A DNA stretch of 64,000 nucleotides from Paracoccaceae bacterium. GTDB taxonomy: Bacteria; Pseudomonadota; Alphaproteobacteria; Rhodobacterales; Rhodobacteraceae. Position 1 is the stretch's first letter. Every line of letters begins with the position of its first letter. The translations under genes and the position numbers were made by a program. The notes beneath the pieces were generated by a model. It saw only the letters and a program-made list of their open reading frames with translations, ran no database searches and was not told the origin of the DNA. The stretch is taken from positions 1 to 64,000 of the forward strand of contig JAQWQJ010000018.1 of the NCBI GenBank assembly GCA_029244725.1, read 5' to 3'. Positions 38,722-48,859 of the stretch are shown here, piece after piece.

Positions 38722-39908
38722 CAGCCCACTCCTATCAGATTTGTTATCAACGCCGCAAATGAGGCCACCAAACCAAAAACCGGCACAGCCATAGGCACCT
38801 TAAACGGCGCTTCCGGGGAACGACGTTTTAGGACGATCAGACTTAAGTTCACGACGACGAATACGGCCAGCAATATCGTTGATGTTGCTTCGGCCAAGGT
38901 CGCGAAAGGCAAAATCGATGCGCCAACAATGACCAAAACGCCAATGCTTAGCGTCGCGGCTACAGGCGTACCCAGCCTTGGATGCGCCACGTTAAACACG
39001 CTTAAAGATTGATGCTTTCGCCCAAGCCCGAAAAGAACACGGGATGCCATGACTATTTGTGCCAACACTCCGTTAAGCGCTGCAAATACGGCAATTGCGG
39101 ATAAAAATTGCGCTTCCCCGCCACGGCCGGCCTGCCAAACTAATGCAAGAGGCTGGCGGCTTTGGCTAAGGTGATCCAGCGGGACAGCGCGAACGGCGGC
39201 CCAGCTGACCAATGCGTAAATAGCTGTCGTGATGACCAGTGAGTAGAGGATCGCCCGCGGCATGTTCCTCTCTGGCTTTTTGACCTCTTCGGCCATGTTC
39301 ACGATGTCTTCAAAGCCAATGAATGCAAAAAACGCGAGGACAGCAGCAGCGGCGACGCCTCCGAAAATAAACGGCTGCGTTGGCACCAAGTTTTGCGCCG
39401 GCTCTGCGGAAAATCCGGCCCAAACAACGAGTATTAGGCCAACGATTTCAATCACTGTGAAGATCGCGGCAAGCGCTAGACTTTCAAGAACTCCGATCAG
39501 GGCGACTCCAACCAACAGCCCTCCCAACGCAATCACACCGGCAATTTCGGCTACCGGAATAAGCGCAGTTAGATACCCGACTCCGCCACTAAGCACGGCC
39601 GAAGCCGAAACAGTACCTGCCGCAACAATCGCAAGCCCAACGATCAATCCGAGCGTTGGTATCCCAAAGCCCTTTTCAACGAACGCAGCTTCGCCTGCGG
39701 CTTCAGGTATCCGCGTGCTAAACTCTGCATAGCTAAGGGCGGTCGGCGCGGCGATTACGCCGGCCAACAAAAAGGCCAAGGGCGCGTACATGCCAGCCTC
39801 GGATGCGACGGCACCGATCAAAACATAGATACCGGCACCGACCATGACGCCAACGCCGTAAGCGGTCAGCAACCCTAGTCCAATTCGCCGTTTTAGTGCC
39901 TCAGCCAT
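38721..39908 (-). CDS. APC-superfamily amino acid permease
   Basis: A 395-aa integral membrane protein with about 11-12 hydrophobic segments. APC signatures: GLLTAYGVGVMVGAGIYVLIGAVASEAG (the first-helix glycine motif), ALSYAEFSTRIPEAAGEAAFVEKGFG, and FFAFIGFEDIVNMAEEVKKPERNMPRAI. It is short for the family, ending soon after the last helix. The substrate cannot be told. It lies inside the dcw cluster between murC and DUF2484-murB and is coupled to the latter by a stop/start overlap. This is not a normal dcw member, so it is probably an insertion retained in the operon. Confidence 0.9.
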   Translation of the reverse strand: MAEALKRRIGLGLLTAYGVGVMVGAGIYVLIGAVASEAGMYAPLAFLLAGVIAAPTALSYAEFSTRIPEAAGEAAFVEKGFGIPTLGLIVGLAIVAAGTVSASAVLSGGVGYLTALIPVAEIAGVIALGGLLVGVALIGVLESLALAAIFTVIEIVGLILVVWAGFSAEPAQNLVPTQPFIFGGVAAAAVLAFFAFIGFEDIVNMAEEVKKPERNMPRAILYSLVITTAIYALVSWAAVRAVPLDHLSQSRQPLALVWQAGRGGEAQFLSAIAVFAALNGVLAQIVMASRVLFGLGRKHQSLSVFNVAHPRLGTPVAATLSIGVLVIVGASILPFATLAEATSTILLAVFVVVNLSLIVLKRRSPEAPFKVPMAVPVFGLVASFAALITNLIGVG

Positions 39909-39925
39909 TGTTTTGGCCTAACCCT

Positions 39926-41320
39926 TTACGTCAGTTTTCCTGCCAATTCACGCGCCCAAGTCGAGATCGTTCCCGCCCCTAGGCAAACCACCATGTCACC
40001 GGGCTCGGCCTCTGCTTGGACCAGCTTTGTCAGGTCGTCTTGTTCCTCAATGGCAATCGCATGACGGTGGCCATGACGCACCAATCCAGCGACAAGTCCG
40101 TCACGGTTCGCGCCCTCAATCGGGTCTTCACCTGCCGAAAATACCTCTGAGATGCCGACGACGTCAGCCTCATGAAAACAGCCGCAGAATTCTTCAAATA
40201 GCGAATCCAATCGCGAATATCGATGTGGCTGATGCACTGCGATCACGCGGCCATCGCATGCTTGTCGCGCTGCTTTTAGAACCGCTGCGATTTCCACAGG
40301 GTGGTGGCCGTAGTCGTCAATAATCGTGATGCCGTTGACCTCACCAACCTTAGTAAATCGGCGATTAACGCCCTTAAAGCCTGCAAGTGATGCGCGAATG
40401 TCAACATCGCTCATCCCTAGATGATGGGACACGGCAACCGCGGCAAGCGCGTTTGAGACGTTGTGATCGCCGGGCATCGGCAGGCTGCAGCCTTCAATCA
40501 CACGGTCGTCAGCCTGCAACGCGATATCAAAATGCGCGATGCCGCGTTTATAGGTCAGGTTTACAGCGCGCACGTCGGCTTGGGCGTTGAAACCATAGGT
40601 CACGACGCGGCGATCAGATATCCGGCCGACGAGCGTCTGAGCCTCTGGGTGGTCCGTGCAGCAAACAACAAGCCCGTAAAACGGGATGTTGGACACGAAA
40701 TCATGGAACCCATCACGAAGCGTGTCAAAGTCACCCCAATGTTCCATGTGTTCGGGGTCGATGTTGGTAACAATTGCAATTGTCGCTGGTAAGCGGTTGA
40801 ACGTGCCGTCGCTTTCGTCGGCCTCAACCACCATCCACTCGCCCTGCCCCATACGCGCATTCGAGCCGTAAGCGTGGATAATGCCGCCATTGATGACAGT
40901 TGGATCGAAACCACCACCGACCATCAGTTCAGCCATCATAGTTGTCGTAGTGGTCTTACCATGTGTTCCGGCAACCGCGATGTTGGACTTAAGCCGCATT
41001 AATTCGGCCAGCATTTCTGCACGGCGAACGACGGGCAGTCCTTTGGCGCGCGCCGTGTCTAGCTCTGGGTTACCGGGTTTGATCGCCGACGAAATGACGA
41101 TAACTTCGGCGTCTTCGAGGTTCTCAGCTTTTTGACCATAAAAAACCTTAGCGCCAAGCTTCTCTAGCCGTTGCGTAATCGGTGTTGCCTTAAGGTCTGA
41201 ACCCTGAACTGTGTAGCCGTATTCGATCAAAACTTCAGCAATACCGGACATGCCGATCCCACCGATCCCGACAAAGTGGATTGGTCCAACATCACCTGGT
41301 AGTTTTGTTCTCGGCGTCAT
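39926..41320 (-). CDS. murC: UDP-N-acetylmuramate--L-alanine ligase
   Basis: A 464-aa Mur ligase adding L-Ala to UDP-MurNAc. N-terminal Rossmann motif [21 protein letters not shown] loop [18 protein letters not shown] near residue 110; central DEYDGTFN-like region [32 protein letters not shown]-terminal [19 protein letters not shown] and [12 protein letters not shown] at 41320 has AGGAG just upstream; a longer reading to 41386 runs into murG. murG ends one base upstream of this ATG. Confidence 0.97.
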   Translation of the reverse strand: MTPRTKLPGDVGPIHFVGIGGIGMSGIAEVLIEYGYTVQGSDLKATPITQRLEKLGAKVFYGQKAENLEDAEVIVISSAIKPGNPELDTARAKGLPVVRRAEMLAELMRLKSNIAVAGTHGKTTTTTMMAELMVGGGFDPTVINGGIIHAYGSNARMGQGEWMVVEADESDGTFNRLPATIAIVTNIDPEHMEHWGDFDTLRDGFHDFVSNIPFYGLVVCCTDHPEAQTLVGRISDRRVVTYGFNAQADVRAVNLTYKRGIAHFDIALQADDRVIEGCSLPMPGDHNVSNALAAVAVSHHLGMSDVDIRASLAGFKGVNRRFTKVGEVNGITIIDDYGHHPVEIAAVLKAARQACDGRVIAVHQPHRYSRLDSLFEEFCGCFHEADVVGISEVFSAGEDPIEGANRDGLVAGLVRHGHRHAIAIEEQDDLTKLVQAEAEPGDMVVCLGAGTISTWARELAGKLT

Positions 41321-41321
41321 G

Positions 41322-42416
41322 TCAAACTCCTTTGGATACGCGATCCACCAATGCCGCAAGGTCCTCGGCCGCGTTTGGGCGACCACATGTCAAAGCGGCC
41401 TGCGCCATTGCACTGGCAGCCTTTGGGTCTTGAAGAACCGTTGCAACCTCTGCCGAAAGACGTTCGGCCGTCACTTCGCGTTCGGGTAGCGCGATTGCAG
41501 CTCCGGCGTCAACCAAGCCTTTTGCATTGGCGGTTTGATGATCCGCTGTTGCGGCAGCAAAGGGGATTAGAATAGCGGGTCTGCCTATAACACTTATGTC
41601 AGCAACCGAAGACGCCCCAGCGCGGCTGATGACCAACTGCGCTTCGCTCATCCGCGTGGGGATATCCACGAAAAACGGCTGCACATCCGCTTTGATGCCA
41701 TGACCACTGTAAAAACTTTCCACGCGGTCCTGATCTTCTGCACGAGCTTGATGTGAGACGCGGATATTGTTTCGAGTTCCATCTGGCAACTTCGCCAACG
41801 CCGCTGGCACGTTATCGGACAATATTCGTGCACCCTGAGATCCGCCAATGACAAGGATCGACATCGGATAATCCCCCGGTGGGATATAAGGTGCTGCTGC
41901 TTTGCCAAAGACGGCATCGCGAACCGGATTGCCAATATATTCGCCTTCAACCCCGTCAGGCAGCGTTGTGGGCCATGTACCGCAAGCAATCGCATGGACA
42001 CGTTTAGCGAAGATTGCGTTAACCCGCCCCAGCACTCCGTTTTGTTCATGAATAATACGCGGCATTCCCATAGACCAAGCGGCGGCCAAAGCTGGAATGG
42101 ACGGGTAACCGCCAAAGCCCACGACCACGGTTGGCAAATTCTCTTTCATCCTTGACCGCGCGCTTAGAACGCCGGCCAGAATTCGAAACGGAACCGTAAG
42201 TTTTGCCAGCACGCCACCGCGCGCGAATGTTGCACTAGGCACGACTTCGATCTCAACCGCGCTTGGGAAGGCGCCAGTAAATCGCGCGCCGCGATCGTCT
42301 GTTGAAAGTTTAACGCGCCAGCCGCGCGCCAGCATGACCTCGGCCAGTGATTGAGCGGGAAACATGTGCCCCCCGCTTCCACCTGCCGCCATAACGAGAA
42401 GCGGCACGTCGGTCAT
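41322..42416 (-). CDS. murG: UDP-GlcNAc:lipid I GlcNAc transferase MurG
   Basis: A 364-aa GT-B glycosyltransferase acting at the inner face of the membrane to make lipid II. Signatures: [19 protein letters not shown] (first G-loop), [46 protein letters not shown], and [24 protein letters not shown] with the UDP-GlcNAc site. ATG at 42416 overlaps the ftsW stop by four bases (ATGA), and its stop lies one base from the murC ATG. Confidence 0.97.
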   Translation of the reverse strand: MTDVPLLVMAAGGSGGHMFPAQSLAEVMLARGWRVKLSTDDRGARFTGAFPSAVEIEVVPSATFARGGVLAKLTVPFRILAGVLSARSRMKENLPTVVVGFGGYPSIPALAAAWSMGMPRIIHEQNGVLGRVNAIFAKRVHAIACGTWPTTLPDGVEGEYIGNPVRDAVFGKAAAPYIPPGDYPMSILVIGGSQGARILSDNVPAALAKLPDGTRNNIRVSHQARAEDQDRVESFYSGHGIKADVQPFFVDIPTRMSEAQLVISRAGASSVADISVIGRPAILIPFAAATADHQTANAKGLVDAGAAIALPEREVTAERLSAEVATVLQDPKAASAMAQAALTCGRPNAAEDLAALVDRVSKGV

Positions 42417-43582
42417 CTACGAACCCGGCCGGTCAAAATATCGCTGATCTCGCCTTGTGGTCGCAAGCGCGTAAACGCCAGCAGCATGCCCATAGCCGCA
42501 CCACCCGCAATCAACGACGAACCGCCGTAACTTACAAACGGTAGCGTCATACCTTTGGCAGGCAACAGCCGCGCGGCGACGCCCATGTTGATCATTGCTT
42601 GAACGCCAAACATGCACGCAAGGCCAGTACCCGCCAGACGAATGAACACGTCGCGTTCACGCATCAGACGCAGCAGCGAACGCAAAACAATCGTTGCATA
42701 AAGCGCGATGATGATCAGCACTAGAACCAGCCCGTATTCTTCGGCTGCGACGGCAATGATGAAATCCGTATGCGCATCTGGCAAAGACCATTTTACGCTG
42801 CCTTCACCAAGACCAACGCCAAAAACGCCGCCTTCTTGAATGGCGTTCGTCGCATATCCAATCTGCGATGTTGGGTCGATGTCGGTTGATAGAAACCCGT
42901 CGATCCTTCGCGCGAAATGTTCCGACGAGTTGTAGGCCATTGTGCCGGCAAGGATCACCAGTCCGCCCATGCAGAGCAGCAGCAACATTGGCGCACCGCC
43001 AACGAAATAGAGAATACCCCATACGAACAAGACGATACTGGCTTGTCCAAAATCAGGCTGCATGGCTAAAAAGCCTGCAACAACCATCGCGATCACGAAA
43101 CTGATCTGCTTACCGGGCGGGCCGTTGATCTCCATGCTCGACGCCAGAAGCCAGGCCGAAACAACGATGAACACCGGTTTAAGAAACTCGGACGGCTGAA
43201 TTGATGTGAACCCAAGCGAGTACCAACGCACAGCGCCTTTGCCAAAGTCGGTGCCAAAAACCGGCAACAACGCCAAAGCGACGAGCGTGATGAAAAACGC
43301 CAAGGTCGACAAGCGCCGCAGCAAACGTGGGTCCATCATTGAGGCGACTAGCATTGCAATCAGCGCAACACCGCCAAAAAAGGCCTGCCGTTGAACATAG
43401 TGAAAAGGTTCGAACCCATTGCGCGCAGCAAGCGGCGGTGAGGCCGCCAAGCCAAGCAAAATACCGACCCCGAACAGGATCAGAATGCATGTGATCGTTA
43501 ATTTATCAACCGTTCTCCACCAACGTGGAAGAACGGGATCACCCTCATGCGCGGGAAGCGCACCGTAGACCATCTCTGTCAT
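42413..43582 (-). CDS. ftsW: septal peptidoglycan polymerase FtsW
   Basis: A 389-aa SEDS-family membrane glycosyltransferase with about ten helices. Conserved segments: [18 protein letters not shown]-like ([17 protein letters not shown]), [19 protein letters not shown] with the conserved aspartate, and [35 protein letters not shown] near the C-terminus. It polymerises lipid II together with FtsI. ATG at 43582. It is the first gene after the break made by the antisense flavoprotein gene, so it may need its own promoter in 43583-43711. Confidence 0.96.
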   Translation of the reverse strand: MTEMVYGALPAHEGDPVLPRWWRTVDKLTITCILILFGVGILLGLAASPPLAARNGFEPFHYVQRQAFFGGVALIAMLVASMMDPRLLRRLSTLAFFITLVALALLPVFGTDFGKGAVRWYSLGFTSIQPSEFLKPVFIVVSAWLLASSMEINGPPGKQISFVIAMVVAGFLAMQPDFGQASIVLFVWGILYFVGGAPMLLLLCMGGLVILAGTMAYNSSEHFARRIDGFLSTDIDPTSQIGYATNAIQEGGVFGVGLGEGSVKWSLPDAHTDFIIAVAAEEYGLVLVLIIIALYATIVLRSLLRLMRERDVFIRLAGTGLACMFGVQAMINMGVAARLLPAKGMTLPFVSYGGSSLIAGGAAMGMLLAFTRLRPQGEISDILTGRVRR

Positions 43583-43711
43583 GAGATACCGCCAAACTGC
43601 CTCAAAAATCGCCCCTTTGCGGGGTCTATTCGGCTATTGTAGCGAATTAATCATTTTCATTCCAGTTCAAATCCCCTTGCCTTTGTCGTAACTTCATTGC
43701 ACCCCCTCACT

Positions 43712-44884
43712 ATGGATTGGGATACGATCATTATTGGCGCTGGCGCCGCAGGATTGATGTGCGCTGCGCATTGCGGCGGGCGCACTCTTGTTGTGGATCA
43801 CGCCAAGAAAGTAGGTGAGAAAATCCGCATCTCAGGCGGTGGACGCTGCAATTTCACCAACATGTACTGCGAACCAACAAATTTCCTGTCTGCGAACCCT
43901 CATTTCTGCAAATCGGCGTTGTCTCGCTACACCCAATGGGATTTCGTTGAGCTAATCCAAAAACACGGGATCGCATGGCACGAAAAAACGCTCGGGCAAT
44001 TGTTTTGCGATCTGACCGCTAAAGATGTTGTGGCTATGTTGGTCACCGAATTACAGCAAGCGAGCGCGCAATTGCGTCTGGAATGCTCTGCCTCAGACAT
44101 TCAGCAAATTGACGACGGATATTCGCTGTTGCTCAATGGTCAGCGAACCTCAACACGAAATTTGGTCGTCGCATCCGGCGGAAAATCCATTCCCAAAATG
44201 GGCGCGACCGGCTTTGGATACGATATCGCCCGCCAGTTCAACATACCGTTGACGGATACCCGCCCCGCCTTGGTCCCTTTGACATTCTCAAACGGCGATT
44301 TCAAAAATATTTCTGGTACGGCAATCAACGCGCGGATCAAAGCGCAGCGCGGTCCCAGCTTTGATGAAGCTCTTTTATTCACCCATCGCGGCCTCTCTGG
44401 CCCAGCAATCCTTCAGGTGTCCAGCTATTGGCGCGATGGCGAAGACATCTTTATCCATCTACTACCTGAGGTCGATCTGTTCCAAACCCTGCGTAAGAAA
44501 CGCACAACCGCCGGAAAACGCAACTTCACGACAATCCTAGCCGAAGTACTGCCCTCTCGTTTGGTCGACCATTTGTCGCAAACCTTGGATCTTAGCGGAA
44601 ACTTCGCGGATTTCTCAGACAAACGCCTAACCGAGATTACCAGCGCACTCACAAACTGGCGCGTCCGCCCGACCGGATCCGAAGGCTATCGCACAGCAGA
44701 AGTCACTCTAGGCGGCGTAGACACGAACGCCCTTTCCTCAAAAACGATGCAGGCAAAATCCACGAAAGGCCTCTACTTTATCGGCGAAGTTGTAGACGTC
44801 ACTGGCTGGCTCGGTGGGTTCAATTTTCAATGGGCTTGGTCGTCGGGTTGGGCCGCAGGAAACGCGATCCGCTCAGCGCTTTGA
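43712..44884 (+). CDS. HI0933-family flavoprotein (NAD(P)/FAD-dependent oxidoreductase)
   Basis: A 390-aa flavoprotein with the N-terminal dinucleotide fold [71 protein letters not shown], and the C-terminal [31 protein letters not shown]. These are the marks of the HI0933/BaiN family, whose physiological substrates are mostly unknown. ATG at 43712; an in-frame TTG at 43697 is less likely. It is on the plus strand within an otherwise minus-strand dcw cluster, and its last 12 bp overlap the 3' end of murD. Confidence 0.9.
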   Translation: MDWDTIIIGAGAAGLMCAAHCGGRTLVVDHAKKVGEKIRISGGGRCNFTNMYCEPTNFLSANPHFCKSALSRYTQWDFVELIQKHGIAWHEKTLGQLFCDLTAKDVVAMLVTELQQASAQLRLECSASDIQQIDDGYSLLLNGQRTSTRNLVVASGGKSIPKMGATGFGYDIARQFNIPLTDTRPALVPLTFSNGDFKNISGTAINARIKAQRGPSFDEALLFTHRGLSGPAILQVSSYWRDGEDIFIHLLPEVDLFQTLRKKRTTAGKRNFTTILAEVLPSRLVDHLSQTLDLSGNFADFSDKRLTEITSALTNWRVRPTGSEGYRTAEVTLGGVDTNALSSKTMQAKSTKGLYFIGEVVDVTGWLGGFNFQWAWSSGWAAGNAIRSAL

Positions 44885-46273
44885 CAGCTCTGCTTCAACG
44901 CACGCTGCAAAGTCATCACCGCGAAGTTCGAAATTATCATATTGATCAAAGCTCGCAGCCGCCGGAGCTAACAAAACAACGTCGCCTTCTTCTGCCTCGG
45001 AAATTGCGTGATATACAGCCGCCTGCATTGTGCCACAAACTTCGGATTCTGCATCCAACTTCATAGCAAACGAGGCCGCCTCTCGTCCAATGACATAGGC
45101 TTTACGAACTTTTGAGACTTGCGCATTCAACTCGTCAAATCCGCCTTCTTTTTCTAGACCGCCGCAGATCCATCGTATATTCTTGAACGCCGCCAATGCC
45201 TTTGCCGCGGCATCAGTGTTTGTTGCTTTACTGTCGTTCACAAAAGTCACGCCGCCAACCGAGGCAATCACCTGAGAGCGATGCGGCAAACCGCCAAAGC
45301 TGCGCAATCCTGCCTCGATAACCTTCGGCGCCAATCCCAGCGATCTGCAAACCGCATAAGCAGCGCAAGCGTTCTGATGATTATGCACACCCGGAAGCCC
45401 CGAAATACTACGTAGATCAATGCTCGCGACTTGCCGCCCTTTGCGATACTCGGCCAGAAACCCTTTGCGCGCGTAGACTAACCACCCCGGACCCGTCAGC
45501 TTTTGGCCAGAGGAAATGCGGATAACGCGATCATCTGTTGGCCCTTGCGCAAGCTGACCCGCAAGAAATTGCCCTTCCTGCTCATCAACGCCCACAATGG
45601 CACGATCGGGTCCGCCTTCGGCAAACAACCGACGCTTGGCGGCAAAATACCCGCCCATTCCGCCATGGCGATCAAGATGATCGGGTGACAGATTGGTAAA
45701 CACAGCAAGGTCAGGCGTCAGTGCGCGCGCCAATTCTGTTTGATAGGAAGACAGTTCTAAAACGACAACGCCACCATCCAGAGGTGGGTCGATATCCAAC
45801 ACGCCGCGCCCGATATTGCCTGCGAGTTGCACGTCTTTCCCAACTGCATCCAGTAAATGCGCAATCAATGCCGAGGTCGTGGATTTCCCGTTCGACCCAG
45901 TGACAGCTACGACACGAGGCGTAACATCAAAATTGTCCCATTCCCCCCCACCAAGCGAAGCAAAGAACAGTCCGATATCGTTGTCGACAATGACACCCTT
46001 GGCATAAGCCGCTGCAATATGTCGGTTTGGCGTTGGATAAAGATGGGGAATTCCCGGGCTGGTGATCAGGATGTCAAGATCATCGACTCCGCCCTTGGCA
46101 AACTCGCTCAACTCAAAACCCTCGGCAACAGCGGCATCACGTGAGCTTTCGGAATCGTCCCAGCAAACCACGTCGGCCCCGCCTTCGCGCAAAGCACGCG
46201 CTGCCGTCATACCTGACCGCCCGAGACCTAGAACGCCGATTTTCTTACCGTGGTATCCTTTAACAGGTATCAA
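44873..46273 (-). CDS. murD: UDP-N-acetylmuramoyl-L-alanine--D-glutamate ligase
   Basis: A 466-aa Mur ligase. It has [29 protein letters not shown], the ATP loop [72 protein letters not shown]. Homologues begin at about IPVKGYHG; no ATG is available there, so I choose TTG at 46273. A longer frame to 46342 would begin with TTG inside the GC-hairpin repeat and translate it. Its 3' end overlaps the flavoprotein gene. mraY ends 75 bp upstream. Confidence 0.93.
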   Translation of the reverse strand: MIPVKGYHGKKIGVLGLGRSGMTAARALREGGADVVCWDDSESSRDAAVAEGFELSEFAKGGVDDLDILITSPGIPHLYPTPNRHIAAAYAKGVIVDNDIGLFFASLGGGEWDNFDVTPRVVAVTGSNGKSTTSALIAHLLDAVGKDVQLAGNIGRGVLDIDPPLDGGVVVLELSSYQTELARALTPDLAVFTNLSPDHLDRHGGMGGYFAAKRRLFAEGGPDRAIVGVDEQEGQFLAGQLAQGPTDDRVIRISSGQKLTGPGWLVYARKGFLAEYRKGRQVASIDLRSISGLPGVHNHQNACAAYAVCRSLGLAPKVIEAGLRSFGGLPHRSQVIASVGGVTFVNDSKATNTDAAAKALAAFKNIRWICGGLEKEGGFDELNAQVSKVRKAYVIGREAASFAMKLDAESEVCGTMQAAVYHAISEAEEGDVVLLAPAAASFDQYDNFELRGDDFAACVEAELSKR

Positions 46274-46291
46274 GAGTATCGATCCAATCCG

Positions 46292-46342
46292 TGCTTTATC
46301 TTGCCCAAAATACCTTTGGGGGTTTGGGGGTAAGACCCCCAA
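46292..46342 (-). repeat. GC-hairpin intergenic repeat, copy 2 (mraY-murD)
   Basis: On the minus strand: TTGGGGGT-CTT-ACCCCCAA, then ACCCCC, GGTATTT and GCAAGATAAAGCA, the same order and near-identical sequence as 21598-21647. It ends 18 bp before the murD start codon. Both copies lie between cotranscribed genes immediately upstream of a start, in the same orientation. Confidence 0.75.
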
Positions 46343-46348
46343 TTAGTT

Positions 46349-47431
46349 TTACCGAACTTTCAGTGTCGCAAGACCAACCATCGCGAGAATAAGAGAGATA
46401 ATCCAGAACCGGATAACAATTGTCGGCTCGGCCCAACCCTTTTTTTCGTAGTGGTGATGGATCGGCGCCATCAAGAAAACACGTTTTCCTGTTCGCTTAA
46501 AGTAAGCGACCTGAATGATAACCGAAAGTGCTTCAACGACGAAAATACCGCCAACAATCCCCAAAACAATCTCATGCTTTGTGGCCACTGCAATGGCGCC
46601 AAGCGCTCCGCCAAGTGCCAAGGATCCGGTATCGCCCATAAACACGGCAGCAGGCGGGGCGTTATACCAAAGAAAGCCAAGACCGCCCCCAATGATCCCC
46701 ATAACAAATATCAATATTTCACCCGTACCGGCGACATAATGCACGTCCAAATACTCGGTAAAGTCGACGCGACCAACGGCGTAAGCAATGATGCCAAGCG
46801 CTCCACTTGCGATCATCACGGGCATAATTGCAAGCCCATCCAAGCCATCCGTAAGGTTCACAGAATTCGCAGCGCCTAGGATAACGAAGATGCCAAACGG
46901 AACGAAAAACCATCCCAGATTTATCAATGTGTCCTTAAAGATAGGCAAAGCCAATTGATATTGCAGCCCTTCTGGGTGATAGGCAGATGCCCACCAAGCA
47001 GCCAATGTGCTAATCAAAATGCCAAGAACTACACGTACCTTGCTTGGCACACCTTTGGTATTTTGCTTTGAAACTTTGGCGTAGTCGTCCCAAAATCCAA
47101 TCGCCCCAAACCCGATCGTTACAAACAGCACCAGCCATATAAACGGATTGTCCAAACGCGCCCAAAGCAACGTAGACGTCAACAATGCGCCAACGATCAA
47201 TAGGCCACCCATCGTTGGCGTTCCCGCCTTGGAAAAATGTCCTTCGGGCCCATCTTCACGGATCGGCTGACCACGCCCTTGACGGCGGCGCAGCACGTTG
47301 ATCAGTGGCCGTCCGAATAGGAAACCAAACAAAAGTGCCGTCATAAACGCTCCGCCAGCGCGAAACGTAATGTAACGAAATAGGTTAAAAGCATCACCGC
47401 CATCTGACAGTGCGGTCAACCAATAAAGCAT
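46349..47431 (-). CDS. mraY: phospho-N-acetylmuramoyl-pentapeptide transferase
   Basis: A 360-aa membrane enzyme making lipid I from UDP-MurNAc-pentapeptide and undecaprenyl phosphate. About ten helices; active-site motifs [31 protein letters not shown] (the aspartate pair), [16 protein letters not shown] and [25 protein letters not shown]. Length equals E. coli MraY (360 aa). ATG at 47431 directly abuts the murF stop codon. Confidence 0.97.
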   Translation of the reverse strand: MLYWLTALSDGGDAFNLFRYITFRAGGAFMTALLFGFLFGRPLINVLRRRQGRGQPIREDGPEGHFSKAGTPTMGGLLIVGALLTSTLLWARLDNPFIWLVLFVTIGFGAIGFWDDYAKVSKQNTKGVPSKVRVVLGILISTLAAWWASAYHPEGLQYQLALPIFKDTLINLGWFFVPFGIFVILGAANSVNLTDGLDGLAIMPVMIASGALGIIAYAVGRVDFTEYLDVHYVAGTGEILIFVMGIIGGGLGFLWYNAPPAAVFMGDTGSLALGGALGAIAVATKHEIVLGIVGGIFVVEALSVIIQVAYFKRTGKRVFLMAPIHHHYEKKGWAEPTIVIRFWIISLILAMVGLATLKVR

Positions 47432-48859
47432 TTAGCCACCCTCTTGTTGGGACATCGGCGCGGAATGGCCCAATTTTCGCACGGCGTCAACGACCCGTGA
47501 TACCTTTGAACCTTTTGAGCCCTTCACCAGCAGAACGTCGCCGCTATGAACAATTGCATGGGCGCATTGGGCCAGTTCTTCTGCAGTTTCACACCATCTA
47601 CCACTTTGATCTTCCGGCAATGCTTCATAAAGCACCCGCATACGGGACCCTACACAGTGCACCACATCGATCTCTGAAAAAAACGGCTGATCGGCCAGTG
47701 AGCGATGCATTTCCAGTTCGCCTATCCCCAGCTCCAACATGTCGCCTAGGACCGCTATTTTGCGTCCGTTTCGACCTGTTTTAGCTGCCGATAGCACTTC
47801 AAGCGCAGCAATCATTGAGGTTGGATTTGCGTTAAATGCGTCATCTATCAAGTCAAAGCTCAGGTGATCCTCAACGACGTCCATCACAATACGCTCACGA
47901 GTTCCCCGACCCTGAGGCGGCAACCACCGGCCGATATCGCCAAGCGACACGGCCAGATCTAGACCCAAGTGATGGGCCACGCCTAACGTCGCAAGTGCGT
48001 TCATCGCAAAATGCCGACCAGGCGCGCCGATTTTAAATATCGTTGGCGTTCCTTGGATATTGCAACGCACAATCGTGGTTTGATCATTCAGATCAATTTT
48101 TGTCGCCGAAAAGTCAGCTGTGTCGAGCGCCCCAAATTGCATCGCCTTGACGCCATGTTCCAGCGCGATGCTGGCAACCAACTCTGTGGTGTCCATATCG
48201 CCATTAATCAACGCGGCACCGCCTTCGACCAGCCCCTCAAATATCGCTGCCTTCTCGCGGGCGATTTCATCAACGCTTTCAAACGCTTCAAGATGCGCGG
48301 GCGCTACGATCGTGATCACGGCTATGTCTGGTTTGGCCATTTTTGCAAGTGGCGCAATTTCGCCCGGATGGTTCATGCCAATTTCGATGACAGCGAAATC
48401 TGCATCGACTGGCATGCGTGCCAGCGTCAATGGCACGCCCCAATGATTGTTATAGCTTGCCTCAGCGGCGTGCGTTTTGCCTTGCCCACCCAAGACGGTC
48501 CCCAACATTTCTTTTGTAGAAGTTTTACCGACCGAACCGGTAACACCAACAACTTTAGCCTTCGTTCTGGCCCGCGCTGCACGGCCCAAAGCCTCAAGGC
48601 CCTGCAAAACATCATCGACAATCAGAAGCGGCGCATCTTGGGCGACGCCTTCGGGAACATGAGAGACAAGCGCGGCGGCGGCACCTTTGCTCAAAGCCTG
48701 AGCTACAAATTCATGCCCATCTCGCGCGGCCTTTAAGGCAACAAACAAATCACCTGACTTAAGCGTTCGGGTATCAATCGAAACGCCATTTGCTGACCAA
48801 TTTCCAATCGCCTGACCACCTGTTGCGGCCTCAGCATCGTGTGCTGTCCAAAGCGTCAT
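47432..48859 (-). CDS. murF: UDP-MurNAc-tripeptide--D-alanyl-D-alanine ligase
   Basis: A 475-aa Mur ligase adding D-Ala-D-Ala. N-terminal substrate domain with VSIDTRTLKSGDLFVALKAARDGHEFV; ATP loop VVGVTGSVGKTSTKEMLGTVL; central SYNNHWGVPLTLARMP and EIGMNHPGEIAPLAKMAKPDIAVIT; C-terminal DDAFNANPTSMIAALEVL and AVLGDMLELG. ATG at 48859 overlaps the murE stop by four bases. Confidence 0.97.
   Translation of the reverse strand: MTLWTAHDAEAATGGQAIGNWSANGVSIDTRTLKSGDLFVALKAARDGHEFVAQALSKGAAAALVSHVPEGVAQDAPLLIVDDVLQGLEALGRAARARTKAKVVGVTGSVGKTSTKEMLGTVLGGQGKTHAAEASYNNHWGVPLTLARMPVDADFAVIEIGMNHPGEIAPLAKMAKPDIAVITIVAPAHLEAFESVDEIAREKAAIFEGLVEGGAALINGDMDTTELVASIALEHGVKAMQFGALDTADFSATKIDLNDQTTIVRCNIQGTPTIFKIGAPGRHFAMNALATLGVAHHLGLDLAVSLGDIGRWLPPQGRGTRERIVMDVVEDHLSFDLIDDAFNANPTSMIAALEVLSAAKTGRNGRKIAVLGDMLELGIGELEMHRSLADQPFFSEIDVVHCVGSRMRVLYEALPEDQSGRWCETAEELAQCAHAIVHSGDVLLVKGSKGSKVSRVVDAVRKLGHSAPMSQQEGG

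Noticed and set aside
48011-48736. 241-codon frame antisense to murF
   Set aside because: Shadow frame inside a well-identified gene, no domain.
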